Source: DATKXO01 sp035528995
Lineage (GTDB): Bacteria; Planctomycetota; Phycisphaerae; UBA1845
Assembly: GCA_035528995.1 (NCBI GenBank)
Contig: DATKXO010000426.1
Location: forward strand, 1 to 48,426
Length of the DNA: 48,426 nucleotides
Reading direction: 5' to 3'
Position 1 is the first letter of the stretch. Each line of letters opens with the position of its first letter. Under the pieces are notes generated by a model. That model made no database searches and was not told where the DNA came from. It saw nothing but the letters and a program-made list of their open reading frames with translations. Below, in pieces: positions 16,431 through 24,541 of the stretch. The position numbers and the translations under genes are program-made.

Positions 16431-17852
16431 TCAGTCGGAACCTGTAGCCTCCCTGGCTTCCTTCAGGATCTTCACGCCGGCGCTGGCTCCGATACGTGTG
16501 GCGCCGGCCTGGATCATCTTCTTGGCGTCCTCCAGCGTGCGAATTCCGCCGGCCGCCTTGATGCCCATGGCCGTATCGCCGACGGCCTCACGCATCAGGG
16601 CGACGTCGTGGACCGTGGCCCCGCCCGGCCCGAAGCCCGTCGAGGTCTTCACGAAGTCCGCCCGGGCCTTCTTGGACAACTGGCAGGCGGTGATCTTCTC
16701 GTCGTCGGTCAGCAGAGCGGCCTCGATGATCACTTTGCAGATCGCCCCGCGTTCCGAGCAGGCCTCCGTCACGCCCAGAATGTCCCGGTAGACCAGGTCG
16801 TGGTCGCCGCTCTTGAGCGCTCCCACGTTGATGACCATGTCGATCTCGCGGGCCCCCTCGCGAATCGCCCGCCGGGCCTCCATGGCCTTGATCTCCGGAG
16901 CGTGCGCCCCCAGCGGAAAGCCGGCCACAACGCAAACCACCACCGGCGAACCGGCCAGCTCCTTGGCCGCGAGCCGGGCATAGTACGGATTCACGCACAC
17001 CGAGGCGAATCCGTGCTCCCTGGCCTCGGCGCACAGCTTCTTGACGTCGTCCACGCTGGCTTCCGGACGCAGCAGGGTATGGTCGATGTACCGGGCCAGC
17101 TCGCCTGTCAGGCAACCCTGGTCGTGGCGATGGCCGATGCGGTCGGCCCCCGCGTCGATCAACTGCCGGACCAGTTCCGGGTTGGTCTCGGCGCACACCC
17201 GGCAGAACATGCAGGCCAGCTCGGTACAGGCCGGACTGCCGCCCGCGGCGCCGAGTTCGGCCATCCGGGTCAGCACGCGTTGCAGGTCCTCTTCGGACAG
17301 GCCTTCGACGCCCGCCACCGCGTCCGCACGTGCGGCCCTGGATGGCGGCGATGGTGCGCCCGCGGGCGTAGTCACGGAAGCCGGCGGCTGGCCGCCCTGC
17401 TCGATCCGTTCGATCATCGCCACGCGGCGCAGGTGTCGATCCACCGTGCACTCACCGGCCAGCCACACGTCGACGATCTGTTCGGCCAGGCTCTTGCCCA
17501 CCAGTCCCGCGCCGAGGGTCAGCACGTTGGCGTCGTTGTGCTCGCGGCTGTTGCGCGCGGTGGAGACGTCGTAACACGCCGCTGCCCGGACGCCGGCGAT
17601 CTTGTTGGCCACCATGGCCGACCCGATGCCCGCCCCGTCGATCATGATCCCTCGCCGGCAGCTTCCGTCGGCGACGCACCGGGCGACGGCGGCCGCGAAC
17701 TCGGGGTAATCCACCGATTCGGAACTGTGCGTGCCGCAATCGACCACTTCGTATCCCTGGCCCTGCACGTAGGGCTTGAGGTGCTCTTTCAGCTCGAAGC
17801 CGGCGTGGTCGGCGCCCAGGGCGATCTTGCGATTGGCGGTGGAATCGGTCAT
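16431..17852 (-). CDS. rpiB-deoC: RpiB-DeoC fusion: sugar-phosphate isomerase-like domain joined to deoxyribose-phosphate aldolase
   Basis: A 473-residue fusion and the first gene of the microcompartment operon. Residues 8-152 are RpiB/LacAB-type (GADHAGF, HND at 105-107), but the active-site block reads IDGAGIG: Asp72 replaces the catalytic Cys and Ala74 replaces Thr, compared with ICGTGVG in E. coli RpiB. Residues 153-183 are a Pro/Ala linker. Residues 184-200 (LSEEDLQRVLTRMAEL) are an amphipathic helix resembling an encapsulation peptide. Residues 209-220 carry a C-x4-C-x2-C-x2-C cluster. The DeoC domain (253-465) keeps the catalytic Asp338 (IDMVINV), Schiff-base Lys373 (CKVIIE) and Lys402 (VKTSTG), so aldolase activity giving glyceraldehyde-3-phosphate and acetaldehyde is expected. 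The isomerase activity is doubtful or altered. AGAAGG precedes the ATG. Confidence 0.93.
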   Translation of the reverse strand: MTDSTANRKIALGADHAGFELKEHLKPYVQGQGYEVVDCGTHSSESVDYPEFAAAVARCVADGSCRRGIMIDGAGIGSAMVANKIAGVRAAACYDVSTARNSREHNDANVLTLGAGLVGKSLAEQIVDVWLAGECTVDRHLRRVAMIERIEQGGQPPASVTTPAGAPSPPSRAARADAVAGVEGLSEEDLQRVLTRMAELGAAGGSPACTELACMFCRVCAETNPELVRQLIDAGADRIGHRHDQGCLTGELARYIDHTLLRPEASVDDVKKLCAEAREHGFASVCVNPYYARLAAKELAGSPVVVCVVAGFPLGAHAPEIKAMEARRAIREGAREIDMVINVGALKSGDHDLVYRDILGVTEACSERGAICKVIIEAALLTDDEKITACQLSKKARADFVKTSTGFGPGGATVHDVALMREAVGDTAMGIKAAGGIRTLEDAKKMIQAGATRIGASAGVKILKEAREATGSD

Positions 17853-17895
17853 TGGGCCTTCTGTTTGCGGTTTCTCAGGCTACCGCGCCTGGGCC

Positions 17896-17933
17896 AGTTG
17901 ACCGGATCGCCGGATCGGTGTCAAGATGACACC
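17896..17933 (-). promoter_or_regulatory. Candidate promoter and operator of the microcompartment operon
   Basis: On the minus strand a perfect TTGACA (17919-17924) is followed, after 17 bases, by TCAACT (17896-17901), a weak -10. The -35 lies inside the perfect spaced palindrome GGTGTCAAGATGACACC (17917-17933), which has 7-base arms and a 3-base centre. A repressor bound there would block the promoter. It lies about 45-80 bases before the start at 17852. Confidence 0.5.
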
Positions 17934-17975
17934 GGCCGCCGCACCTGCTCCCGACGCGTTGTCGGACGCGGCACG

Positions 17976-18003
17976 TTGACCGCACAACCGGCAGGACTAA
18001 CCT
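17976..18003 (+). promoter_or_regulatory. Candidate promoter for the YceH-like gene
   Basis: TTGACC (17976-17981), a 16-base spacer, then TAACCT (17998-18003), 34 bases before the ATG at 18037. The -35 is five of six; the -10 is poor. Confidence 0.35.
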
Positions 18004-18036
18004 ATCGTGCGCCAAGCCAACGAAGGAGACACGGTC

Positions 18037-18738
18037 ATGGAGCCGCGCCTGAGCCAGACCGAACGACGGGTGCTGGGTGTGTTGTTGGAGAAGTCGCTCG
18101 CCCAGCCGACCTACTATCCGATGACCGTCAACGCGCTGCTGGCCGCCTGCAATCAGAAGCAGAACCGCGACCCGGTCATGAACCTCGACGAGGACACCGT
18201 CTTCAACACCGTTGAGCACCTGCGACAACGCGGTCTGGCGTCCAAGGTCCTGCCCGGCCCCGGCGCCCGGACCGACCGCTTCAAGCACGAGGTCGCTGGG
18301 CACTTCGGTTGGGAGAAACGCGAGCAGGCGGTCATGGCCGAGCTGCTGCTGCGCGGCCCGCAGACCGTCGGCGAGCTGCGCACCCGCTGCTCGCGCATGG
18401 TCCCGTTCGACAACCTCGAAATGGTCTCCGCCGTGCTCGACGACCTGGCCCACAAGGACCCGCCGCTGACCGCGCCCCTGCCGCGCGAGCCGGGCCGATC
18501 CGCCATCCGCCACACGCACCTGCTGTATCCCGAGGACGAGCAGCCGGCGTCGGCCGCACCTGCCCCGGCATCGTCGGCGGCCGGCGCGCCGCCCGCGCCC
18601 GCGCCGAGCACATCACCGTCGCAGGTCCAGGCCCTTCAATCCCAGATCGACGCTATGCAAACCGAGCTGGCCGACCTGCACGAGACCGTGACCGACCTCC
18701 GCGTCCGCCTGGACGCCATCGAAGGCCAACTCCTCTGA
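18037..18738 (+). CDS. yceH: YceH-family (DUF480) protein
   Basis: A 233-residue protein. Residues 1-155 match the DUF480/YceH family: LSQTERRVLGVLLEKSLAQPTYYPMTVNALLAACNQKQNRDPVM, then VAELLLRGPQTVGELRTRC. This is a pair of winged-helix-like domains. Residues about 170-195 are an Ala/Pro linker, and the C-terminus (about 197-233) is a coiled coil (VQALQSQIDAMQTELADLHETVTDLRVRL). The start at 18037 has GAAGGAG upstream; a GTG ten codons earlier is less likely. The function of the family is not established. It is divergent from the microcompartment operon across a 184-base gap, so control of the operon by this protein is conceivable but unsupported. Confidence 0.88.
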   Translation: MEPRLSQTERRVLGVLLEKSLAQPTYYPMTVNALLAACNQKQNRDPVMNLDEDTVFNTVEHLRQRGLASKVLPGPGARTDRFKHEVAGHFGWEKREQAVMAELLLRGPQTVGELRTRCSRMVPFDNLEMVSAVLDDLAHKDPPLTAPLPREPGRSAIRHTHLLYPEDEQPASAAPAPASSAAGAPPAPAPSTSPSQVQALQSQIDAMQTELADLHETVTDLRVRLDAIEGQLL

Positions 18739-18759
18739 CGGCATGTTTAGACGGCAGGG

Positions 18760-19785
18760 GTGGCGCGCGCCGGCATGCGTGGACGTCTGTTGCACGCCTG
18801 CCGTCAATGTGGAGAATTGGCTCCGGCAGACGCGCAACTCCCGTTGGTGATCGCAACAGTGGAAGCAGCCGGCGACGATCTGAATGCCCTGCTCAAGGAT
18901 GGCCGCCCCGATTGGGACGCGATCACCTTCCCGGTGCACTGCTCGCGCTGTGGCTACAACCTCTACACACTCACGAAGCCGCGATGCCCGGAGTGCGGCC
19001 TGCAGTTCGACTGGGACGTCGTGCTGGACCGGTCGGCCTGGCGAAGTGACTTCCTTTTCGAGCATTACTGGCGGGATCGCCCGGTTCGGTCATGGTTCAG
19101 AACCGTCTGGCGCGCATTGCGCCCGTTCCGCTTCTGGCGAGACGTCTCCATCCACGATCGGATTCACGCCGGTCCATTGTGGTTCCTTCTGGTCTGGGCC
19201 GTCCTGGTGCACGTTGTGTTGTTCCATGGCCTGGCTGCACTGATCTGGATCGCTTCTCAGGGTGCCGACCTGTTGGCATTCCACCTCGGAGTCGTCTCCG
19301 TACCTTCACTGGGAGGGATCGCGTTTACGTTCCGGGGTATTGCCCGGATGCCAGGCAGCGGCGCGGGATACCTGACGTTCCCTGGTCTCCTGCTGCTGTT
19401 GATCTTGAGCGCCCTGGCGTTGCTCTGCTCCTTGCGCCAGACCTTGAGTCGCTGCCGCGTCCGCACGGTGCAGGTGCTCCGTGTGGTGGCCTACTCGGCC
19501 ACGCCCGTGTGCGCCGCTTGGGCTGTTGTGTACCTGTTGCTGATCGGGGTCGAGGTCAGTCTCCTTTCCTGGGGGATGCCCGCGTGGGCGGGCGCCGCAT
19601 GTGGATGGGTCATGCTGGCTGCCACGCCGGCAATCCTGGCCATTTACCTGTATGCGGGCATCAAGCGGTATCTCCTGCTTCCCCGCGCGCTGCTGCTGGC
19701 CCTGACCGCGGCTGGCGTCTCCTTCCTGCTCGTGAACACGTTGATCGTGTTTGTCCAGGTGACTTCCACGATCGGATGGGGATGA
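18760..19785 (+). CDS. Zinc-ribbon multi-pass membrane protein, unknown function
   Basis: A protein of up to 341 residues. A zinc ribbon near residues 60-80 reads CSRCGYNLYTLTKPRCPECG, two CxxC knuckles in the form common in Planctomycetes membrane proteins. Five or six hydrophobic helices follow (LWFLLVWAVLVHVVLF, FPGLLLLLILSALALL, SATPVCAAWAVVYLLLI, WVMLAATPAILAIYLY, LLLALTAAGVSFLLVNTLIVF). The gene is 21 bases after yceH on the same strand. The start is uncertain: GTG at 18760 follows AGGGG, but GTG codons at 18847 and 18859 give an N-terminus closer to related proteins, which begin shortly before a DWxAIxFxVxCxxCGYNL segment. The role is unknown. Confidence 0.7.
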   Translation: MARAGMRGRLLHACRQCGELAPADAQLPLVIATVEAAGDDLNALLKDGRPDWDAITFPVHCSRCGYNLYTLTKPRCPECGLQFDWDVVLDRSAWRSDFLFEHYWRDRPVRSWFRTVWRALRPFRFWRDVSIHDRIHAGPLWFLLVWAVLVHVVLFHGLAALIWIASQGADLLAFHLGVVSVPSLGGIAFTFRGIARMPGSGAGYLTFPGLLLLLILSALALLCSLRQTLSRCRVRTVQVLRVVAYSATPVCAAWAVVYLLLIGVEVSLLSWGMPAWAGAACGWVMLAATPAILAIYLYAGIKRYLLLPRALLLALTAAGVSFLLVNTLIVFVQVTSTIGWG

Positions 19786-20011
19786 AAAGCCAGCCGCGCC
19801 CAGCCCGTGCAAGCGGTCATCCACCCCGCGCACCAGTGCGAACGCAGGCGGCGAATCCGTCGCCTGCAGCGCCCAATGCAAGACCCACCGCGCCGTCACC
19901 GCCGGACCCTGGCCGGCTCGGATGACCTGCCCTCCGGCGGCATTATCTGTGCGCGAAGGCCGCCCCGTCCTGGTTCTCGGCGGCACGTGAATGGGAGGCG
20001 ATCGCCGCGGC

Positions 20012-20512
20012 TCAAGCCACCTCGATGAACTTGCCGGCCTTGGCGCCGCAGATCGGGCACGAATCCGGCGGGGCGCCGAACTCGATGTGCCCGCACACCG
20101 GGCACAGGTAGAACCGTGTCTCGGTCAGGTCCTTGCCCTGCTTGGCCGCCTCCAGCGCCAGTGTGTACAGCCTGGCGTGGACGGCCTCGGCCTTGACCGC
20201 GTAGGCGAACATGCGCTTGGCCTTGTGCCCGTCGGTCGTGGCCTGCTCGAGCATGGGCGGATACATCTCGGTGTATTCGTAGGTCTCGCCGTTGATGGCG
20301 GCCTGGAGGTTCTCCGTCGTCGAGCCGATCCCGCCCAGCGCCCCCAGGTGCCCCTCGGCGTGGATGCGCTCCGCGTCGGCCGTCGTGCGGAACAGCCTGG
20401 CGATGTTGGGCAGCCCGTCTTTCTCCGCCTGCTTGGCAAAGGCGAGATACTTGCGGTTGGCCTGGCTCTCTCCGGCGAATGCTTCCTTCAGGTTGTCCTC
20501 GGTACTCGGCAT
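20012..20512 (-). CDS. rbr: Rubrerythrin
   Basis: A 166-residue non-haem diiron peroxidase of the cytoplasm that reduces hydrogen peroxide, typical of anaerobic or microaerophilic bacteria. The ferritin-like domain (1-130) carries ExxH-type diiron ligands in DAERIHAEGH and KAEAVHARLY. The C-terminal rubredoxin domain carries CPVCGH and CPICGA, four Cys binding one iron. The length is at the short end of the family. AGGAGA lies six bases before the ATG at 20512; the frame is open to 20587 but that extension is not conserved-looking. It stands alone, convergent with the zinc-ribbon gene. Confidence 0.95.
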   Translation of the reverse strand: MPSTEDNLKEAFAGESQANRKYLAFAKQAEKDGLPNIARLFRTTADAERIHAEGHLGALGGIGSTTENLQAAINGETYEYTEMYPPMLEQATTDGHKAKRMFAYAVKAEAVHARLYTLALEAAKQGKDLTETRFYLCPVCGHIEFGAPPDSCPICGAKAGKFIEVA

Positions 20513-20674
20513 TGCATCTCTCCTGACTGTGGATCTCAGTAAGCGGCGCGGAGAATCCACGCCCGAACCATGCACATCGCATAGCAACCGGCGTGCCAGT
20601 CTCGCGCCAAAGGCCGTGCCGGTCGAGCCGCGGAAATCGGCGAATCGTGCCGCAAGAACGCGATCGCCCGGCGG

Positions 20675-23065
20675 TTACGATCCGCCGCAACCTTCCAGCG
20701 CCGACAGAGCCTGGACGGCGCCGGGGTGCCCGGGCTTGATCCGCAGAACCTGGCGGTACTCCTGCAACGCCTCCTCGCGTCGACCCAGTTGCTCCAGGGC
20801 CTGACCCAGGTTGTAGCGGGCGCCCAAGTGGTCGGGGTTGATCTGAATCGCCGCCCGGTACGACCCGACCGCCTCGTCCAGCTTGCCCTGTTTCGCCAGC
20901 ACCATTCCCAGTCTGGCGTGCGCCTGCGCGTACCCCGGGGCCGCACGGACCGCCGCGCGGAGATGCCCCTCGGCCTCGGCGTCCAGTCCCTGGCCGATGC
21001 AGAGCTGCCCCAGAGCGAGACGAACCTCAACCAGCCCGGGATCGAGGCGCACGCCCTCCTGGTACGCCTGTTTCGCTTCGTCCGCCCGCCCCCGAGCGCC
21101 GACAGTGTCGCCGATGCGCTGATACAAAAGGGCGTCGTGCTGATGCGGTTCGAGTTGCAGGGCCATTCGATAGGCCCCGACGGCCTCATCCATTTGGCCC
21201 TGGTCGCGAAGCGCGTCGCCCAGGCTCACCCACGCGTTCTTGTATTGAGGAGCGAGTTCCACCGCCCGACGCAGCGACGGAGTCGCCTCCTCGAATCGCC
21301 GCACGCTCGCCAGCAGCCGACCCAGGTTGCGGTGGGCCAAAGCCAGGTCCGGCTTGATCCGGACGGCGGCCGCAAAGTGCTCGATCGCTTCGACGCTCCG
21401 GCCTTGGCCGCCCAGCAACAGACCCAGGTTGACGCGTGTCACGTGGTCGTCAGGGTCCAGGCGCACCGATTCGAGGTACTCCTCCAACGCCAGGTCCATC
21501 TTCCCGGTGTTGAGACAGGCCGTCCCCCTGTCGTAATGCCATCGACCCACGTCCGGCTCGTAGGCGACGAACGGCGTGCGGGCCAGCGCGTACGACCCCA
21601 CCCAGATGATCGCCGCGATGAGCGCCAGCCTCAGATTCCGCCGGGCCGCGACCTGGCCGAAACGATACACGCCGTACGCCCCCAGCAGCAACAGAAACGG
21701 CGTGATCGGCACGCGGTACCTGCCGGCCACGAAGAACGGCAGGAACGACGCACAGTACGTCAACGCAAAGAGCAGGATCAGCACCACCGACTCGAACCGG
21801 TCGCGCCCACCGCCCTCGTCTTCCTTCGCCGCCCGCTCGCTCCTGAACTGCACGCCGAGCAACACCACGCCCGCCACCGCCAGCGACAGCACGAACGGAA
21901 AACCGGGCATATAGCGCAGCGTTTTCGAGTGCTCGCGCTCGACCTGGATGACCTTGTTGTTCGATATCTCCGCCGGTCCCCAGTACAGCGCCGCCTTCTT
22001 GAGCATCAGCCCCAACACCCGCCCGGGGTGGGACCGCATGTACTCCAGGGCCCGCTGCGTGAAATAGGACGACACCTCGGAGTCCTTCAGCGGTCGCCCC
22101 ACCTTCTGCTCGACGCCGCGGACGATGTTCGGGTAGTCGAAGCACGTCCAGCCCTGCAGCCCCGCAAGGTCTTCCAGGATCGGGATGCTCGGCCAGACGC
22201 AGTCGGTCTTCTCGTTGTTGCCGATGTACAGGTTGACCCCCGCGTTGGACGTGATCAGGACGAAGTCGTTCGCCACCCGGTAGTTCCGAATCGTCGCCGG
22301 CGCAATCACCACGGCCGCCGCCGGCAGGAACCCCAACAGCACCACGCGGAACCGTCGTCCGTCCTTACGTCGCCGGGCCATCCACCACGCCCAGATCAGA
22401 ACCACCGGCACGAACAGCAGGATGTTCGGCCGGATCAGTGCGAACAGCCCGACCAACAGGCCGCCGACAATCGTCCGCGGATAGGTGAACCCCGCGGTCC
22501 AGCGCGTCAGCGTCATCATCAGGCACAGCCCCAGCAGAACCAGCAGCACCGGGGCCAGCAGTTCGCCCTCGAAGTAGATGAACGACCAGTAGACGGCCAT
22601 GAAGCCCGCGAAGATCAGCCCGACGGCCGGTCCGAAGATGCGCCGCCCCAGCAGATGGGCCAGCACCACACAAACCAGCCCCAGTGCCACCTGCACGATC
22701 CGGGCGGCCAGGTAGCTGCCTCCGGACAACTTGTAGACCAACGCGAGAAACGTGGGGTAGCCCGGTGGCCGGAAGTACGGACGTCGCTGGATTTCCGGAT
22801 CGGTGACGTCTCTGGGCGGTGACCACTCCCCGGTGGCCAGCCCGCGGGCCCAGTAGTCGTGGAACTGGGCGTCAACCAGCGGGTACTCGAAGTCGGGCGC
22901 GTCGACGATCTCACGCAGATACGACACGCGCAGCATCAGCCCGACCAGCACGATACCACCCAACACCAGCCACTCGCGACGCGGCGCCGTGCGGCCCGGT
23001 TCCGGCGGCTTGGCCGGCGGCTCCTTCCGGCTGGTCTTGGCTCTGCCTTTCTTACGCTTGCTCAC
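20675..23065 (-). CDS. GT39/PMT-type membrane glycosyltransferase fused to TPR repeats
   Basis: A 796-residue membrane protein. After a basic cytoplasmic leader, residues about 32-515 resemble ArnT/PMT-like GT-C glycosyltransferases with about ten hydrophobic helices. Asp65 in the first loop (YPLVDAQFHDYW) is the expected catalytic residue. Residues about 520-790 hold seven or eight TPR units (for example AHRNLGRLLASVRRFEEATPSLRRAVEL and GARYNLGQALEQLGRREEALQEY). The family transfers sugars from polyprenyl-phosphate donors to lipids or proteins outside the membrane. The TPR part may recruit acceptors or partners. GT39-TPR fusions are frequent in Planctomycetes. The acceptor is unknown and no glycan cluster is adjacent. 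Confidence 0.87.
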   Translation of the reverse strand: MSKRKKGRAKTSRKEPPAKPPEPGRTAPRREWLVLGGIVLVGLMLRVSYLREIVDAPDFEYPLVDAQFHDYWARGLATGEWSPPRDVTDPEIQRRPYFRPPGYPTFLALVYKLSGGSYLAARIVQVALGLVCVVLAHLLGRRIFGPAVGLIFAGFMAVYWSFIYFEGELLAPVLLVLLGLCLMMTLTRWTAGFTYPRTIVGGLLVGLFALIRPNILLFVPVVLIWAWWMARRRKDGRRFRVVLLGFLPAAAVVIAPATIRNYRVANDFVLITSNAGVNLYIGNNEKTDCVWPSIPILEDLAGLQGWTCFDYPNIVRGVEQKVGRPLKDSEVSSYFTQRALEYMRSHPGRVLGLMLKKAALYWGPAEISNNKVIQVEREHSKTLRYMPGFPFVLSLAVAGVVLLGVQFRSERAAKEDEGGGRDRFESVVLILLFALTYCASFLPFFVAGRYRVPITPFLLLLGAYGVYRFGQVAARRNLRLALIAAIIWVGSYALARTPFVAYEPDVGRWHYDRGTACLNTGKMDLALEEYLESVRLDPDDHVTRVNLGLLLGGQGRSVEAIEHFAAAVRIKPDLALAHRNLGRLLASVRRFEEATPSLRRAVELAPQYKNAWVSLGDALRDQGQMDEAVGAYRMALQLEPHQHDALLYQRIGDTVGARGRADEAKQAYQEGVRLDPGLVEVRLALGQLCIGQGLDAEAEGHLRAAVRAAPGYAQAHARLGMVLAKQGKLDEAVGSYRAAIQINPDHLGARYNLGQALEQLGRREEALQEYRQVLRIKPGHPGAVQALSALEGCGGS

Positions 23066-23231
23066 TTGCCCGGTGCCGGCGCTGGTCCTGGTGGATCACT
23101 ATCGTGTTCCGCGCTCGATCGCCCCGCGCCCGCGGTCGTGTACGCGACCACGGCGCCCGGCCGTCTGTGCGGACGTTCCATCGCCAGTCTATCCGGGTGG
23201 GAAGGGCGGGCAAGCCGACCGCATGAACGGG

Positions 23232-23411
23232 CTACGCTGGTCCGCGGCTGTCGATGAACTCGGCCCCGGATTGCCGGCGGCGATCGACGACCAAGCGCAG
23301 AACGTCGGGGCGGGCGTAGTGGCCGGCCGGGTCGAAGTTCTGACGCTCCTCGCTGACGCGCTGATGGTCGATTTCGGCCACGATCAGCTTCTCGCGTCCG
23401 ACGACCGGTTG
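23232..23411 (-). pseudogene. C-terminal remnant of a carbon-nitrogen hydrolase (nitrilase family)
   Basis: On the minus strand a short frame ending in TAG at 23232 reads KLIVAEIDHQRVSEERQNFD and continues with AGHYARPDVLRLVVDRR. That is the hallmark C-terminus of aliphatic-amidase/nitrilase superfamily enzymes (E-x-ERQNFD-x-x-GHYxRPDVxxL). The catalytic Glu-Lys-Cys part is missing: upstream sequence is replaced by the toxin gene that ends at 23427. It is a truncated, non-functional piece, plausibly cut by insertion of the toxin-antitoxin unit. Confidence 0.72.
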
Positions 23412-23426
23412 ACTGTTTCGAACTGC

Positions 23427-23831
23427 CTATTTAAGACCCACCGGTTCAAGCTTCTGGCTATGCTGCACAGGAACCCAATAGCCAAGACCGGGTTTCATTG
23501 CCTCAGCGGTTTGAACGATGCGGGGCCACCACCGAACGATGCGCCAGGCCAACTCCCACTTCTTTTGCCCCATCCAGCCTTTCTTGAGGAAGAACGCAGT
23601 CAGTCCGGATTGCTTCCACACTTCTCGGTTCTGCGGGCTTTTCGCGATTCGAGAGTCGCCCGAGAAGATGACCCACTTTCCTTCACGCCCCAGCACACCC
23701 AACCACTCGGGGTCTGTAGTCCCTTCTGAAAACCTGTCCTGCAGATGGGTGACTGAATGAGCCGGCTCAGAAAGAGCATGCAAGGCACGAGCGAGCTTGG
23801 GTGACAGACAATTGTCAAGGAAGAACTTCAC
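23427..23831 (-). CDS. PIN-like domain toxin (DUF5615/VapC45-like) of a toxin-antitoxin pair
   Basis: A 134-residue probable ribonuclease toxin. It starts with KFFLDNCLSPKLARALHAL, where Asp6 is the first conserved acidic residue of PIN-like nucleases. DPEWLGVLGREGKWVIFSGDSRIAKSP carries the SGDxRI block with the further acidic residue. The size and order fit the DUF5615/VapC45-like group. The start is GTG at 23831, overlapping the antitoxin stop as GTGA, so it is translated only after the antitoxin, the usual antitoxin-first arrangement. RNase activity is inferred from the fold. It lies in an island of gene fragments, which suggests horizontal acquisition. Confidence 0.8.
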   Translation of the reverse strand: MKFFLDNCLSPKLARALHALSEPAHSVTHLQDRFSEGTTDPEWLGVLGREGKWVIFSGDSRIAKSPQNREVWKQSGLTAFFLKKGWMGQKKWELAWRIVRWWPRIVQTAEAMKPGLGYWVPVQHSQKLEPVGLK

Positions 23832-24523
23832 GCCGCCAGTTTCTCCTCGAACTCCACTGCGTCTCTGACAGAGCGAGGATCGACCTCGTACCAGTCTGCC
23901 ACCTCCGCGACCGACTGCTCGAGTTGAACCGCCCCGGCGAGGATCGCTGTAGGTACGCCCTCCTTCGCCACTATGGGTTGGCCAAATGCCCGCCGAGGAT
24001 CGATGACCACACGCCGCCTCATCCCCAGCGGCCACCATCGGACCAGTTGGTCGGCTTGGAACTCCAGCCCGATGTACAGATAAGGCTGGAGCATTCGCTT
24101 GAAGGCGTACTGGCTCTTCACGACGTCGATCAGGGATGTTTCGCCCGTTTCGTCAATGACCTCTGCGAAGATGCTGCGCCCGTCGGTCTGGAAGCTCTCG
24201 GTGCAGAAAGGGTGTTCGTTGTCGAAGAGGACGCGGGCGCGTTCCGCCGCACGACGAATGGTGCGCCATGTAACCCCGTGCCTACGGAACGCGTCGACAA
24301 ATCTCACTTCAATCAGATCCAGGAAGCCAAGGGCAAGGGTCCCGTCCACGTCCGGCAACTGGCGCCTCCAGACCGGCGGTGACGCGTGGAGCTTCCCCGC
24401 ACAACTGAAGGTGTACCCCTCCAGCCAACGACGAATCCGCTGGGCGCGGACATCCGTCAGCCTGGCGGCTTCTGCGACGCCGTATATGCCGACCCCCAAG
24501 TACGGGCTCAGATCACCGGACAT
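23828..24523 (-). CDS. DUF433-family antitoxin with MerR-like N-terminal helix-turn-helix
   Basis: A 231-residue DNA-binding antitoxin. The N-terminus YGVAEAARLTDVRAQRIRRWLEGYTF is a MerR-like winged helix. The C-terminus AVQLEQSVAEVADWYEVDPRSVRDAVEFEEKLA is the DUF433 helix-turn-helix. The middle (about 60-175) probably binds the toxin. GGGAGG precedes the ATG at 24523, and the stop overlaps the toxin start. A promoter with a direct repeat lies directly upstream, fitting autoregulation by the antitoxin or the complex. Pairing of this DUF433 architecture with a PIN-like toxin is common. Confidence 0.82.
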   Translation of the reverse strand: MSGDLSPYLGVGIYGVAEAARLTDVRAQRIRRWLEGYTFSCAGKLHASPPVWRRQLPDVDGTLALGFLDLIEVRFVDAFRRHGVTWRTIRRAAERARVLFDNEHPFCTESFQTDGRSIFAEVIDETGETSLIDVVKSQYAFKRMLQPYLYIGLEFQADQLVRWWPLGMRRRVVIDPRRAFGQPIVAKEGVPTAILAGAVQLEQSVAEVADWYEVDPRSVRDAVEFEEKLAA

Positions 24524-24541
24524 GGTCCCACCTCCCAGTCT

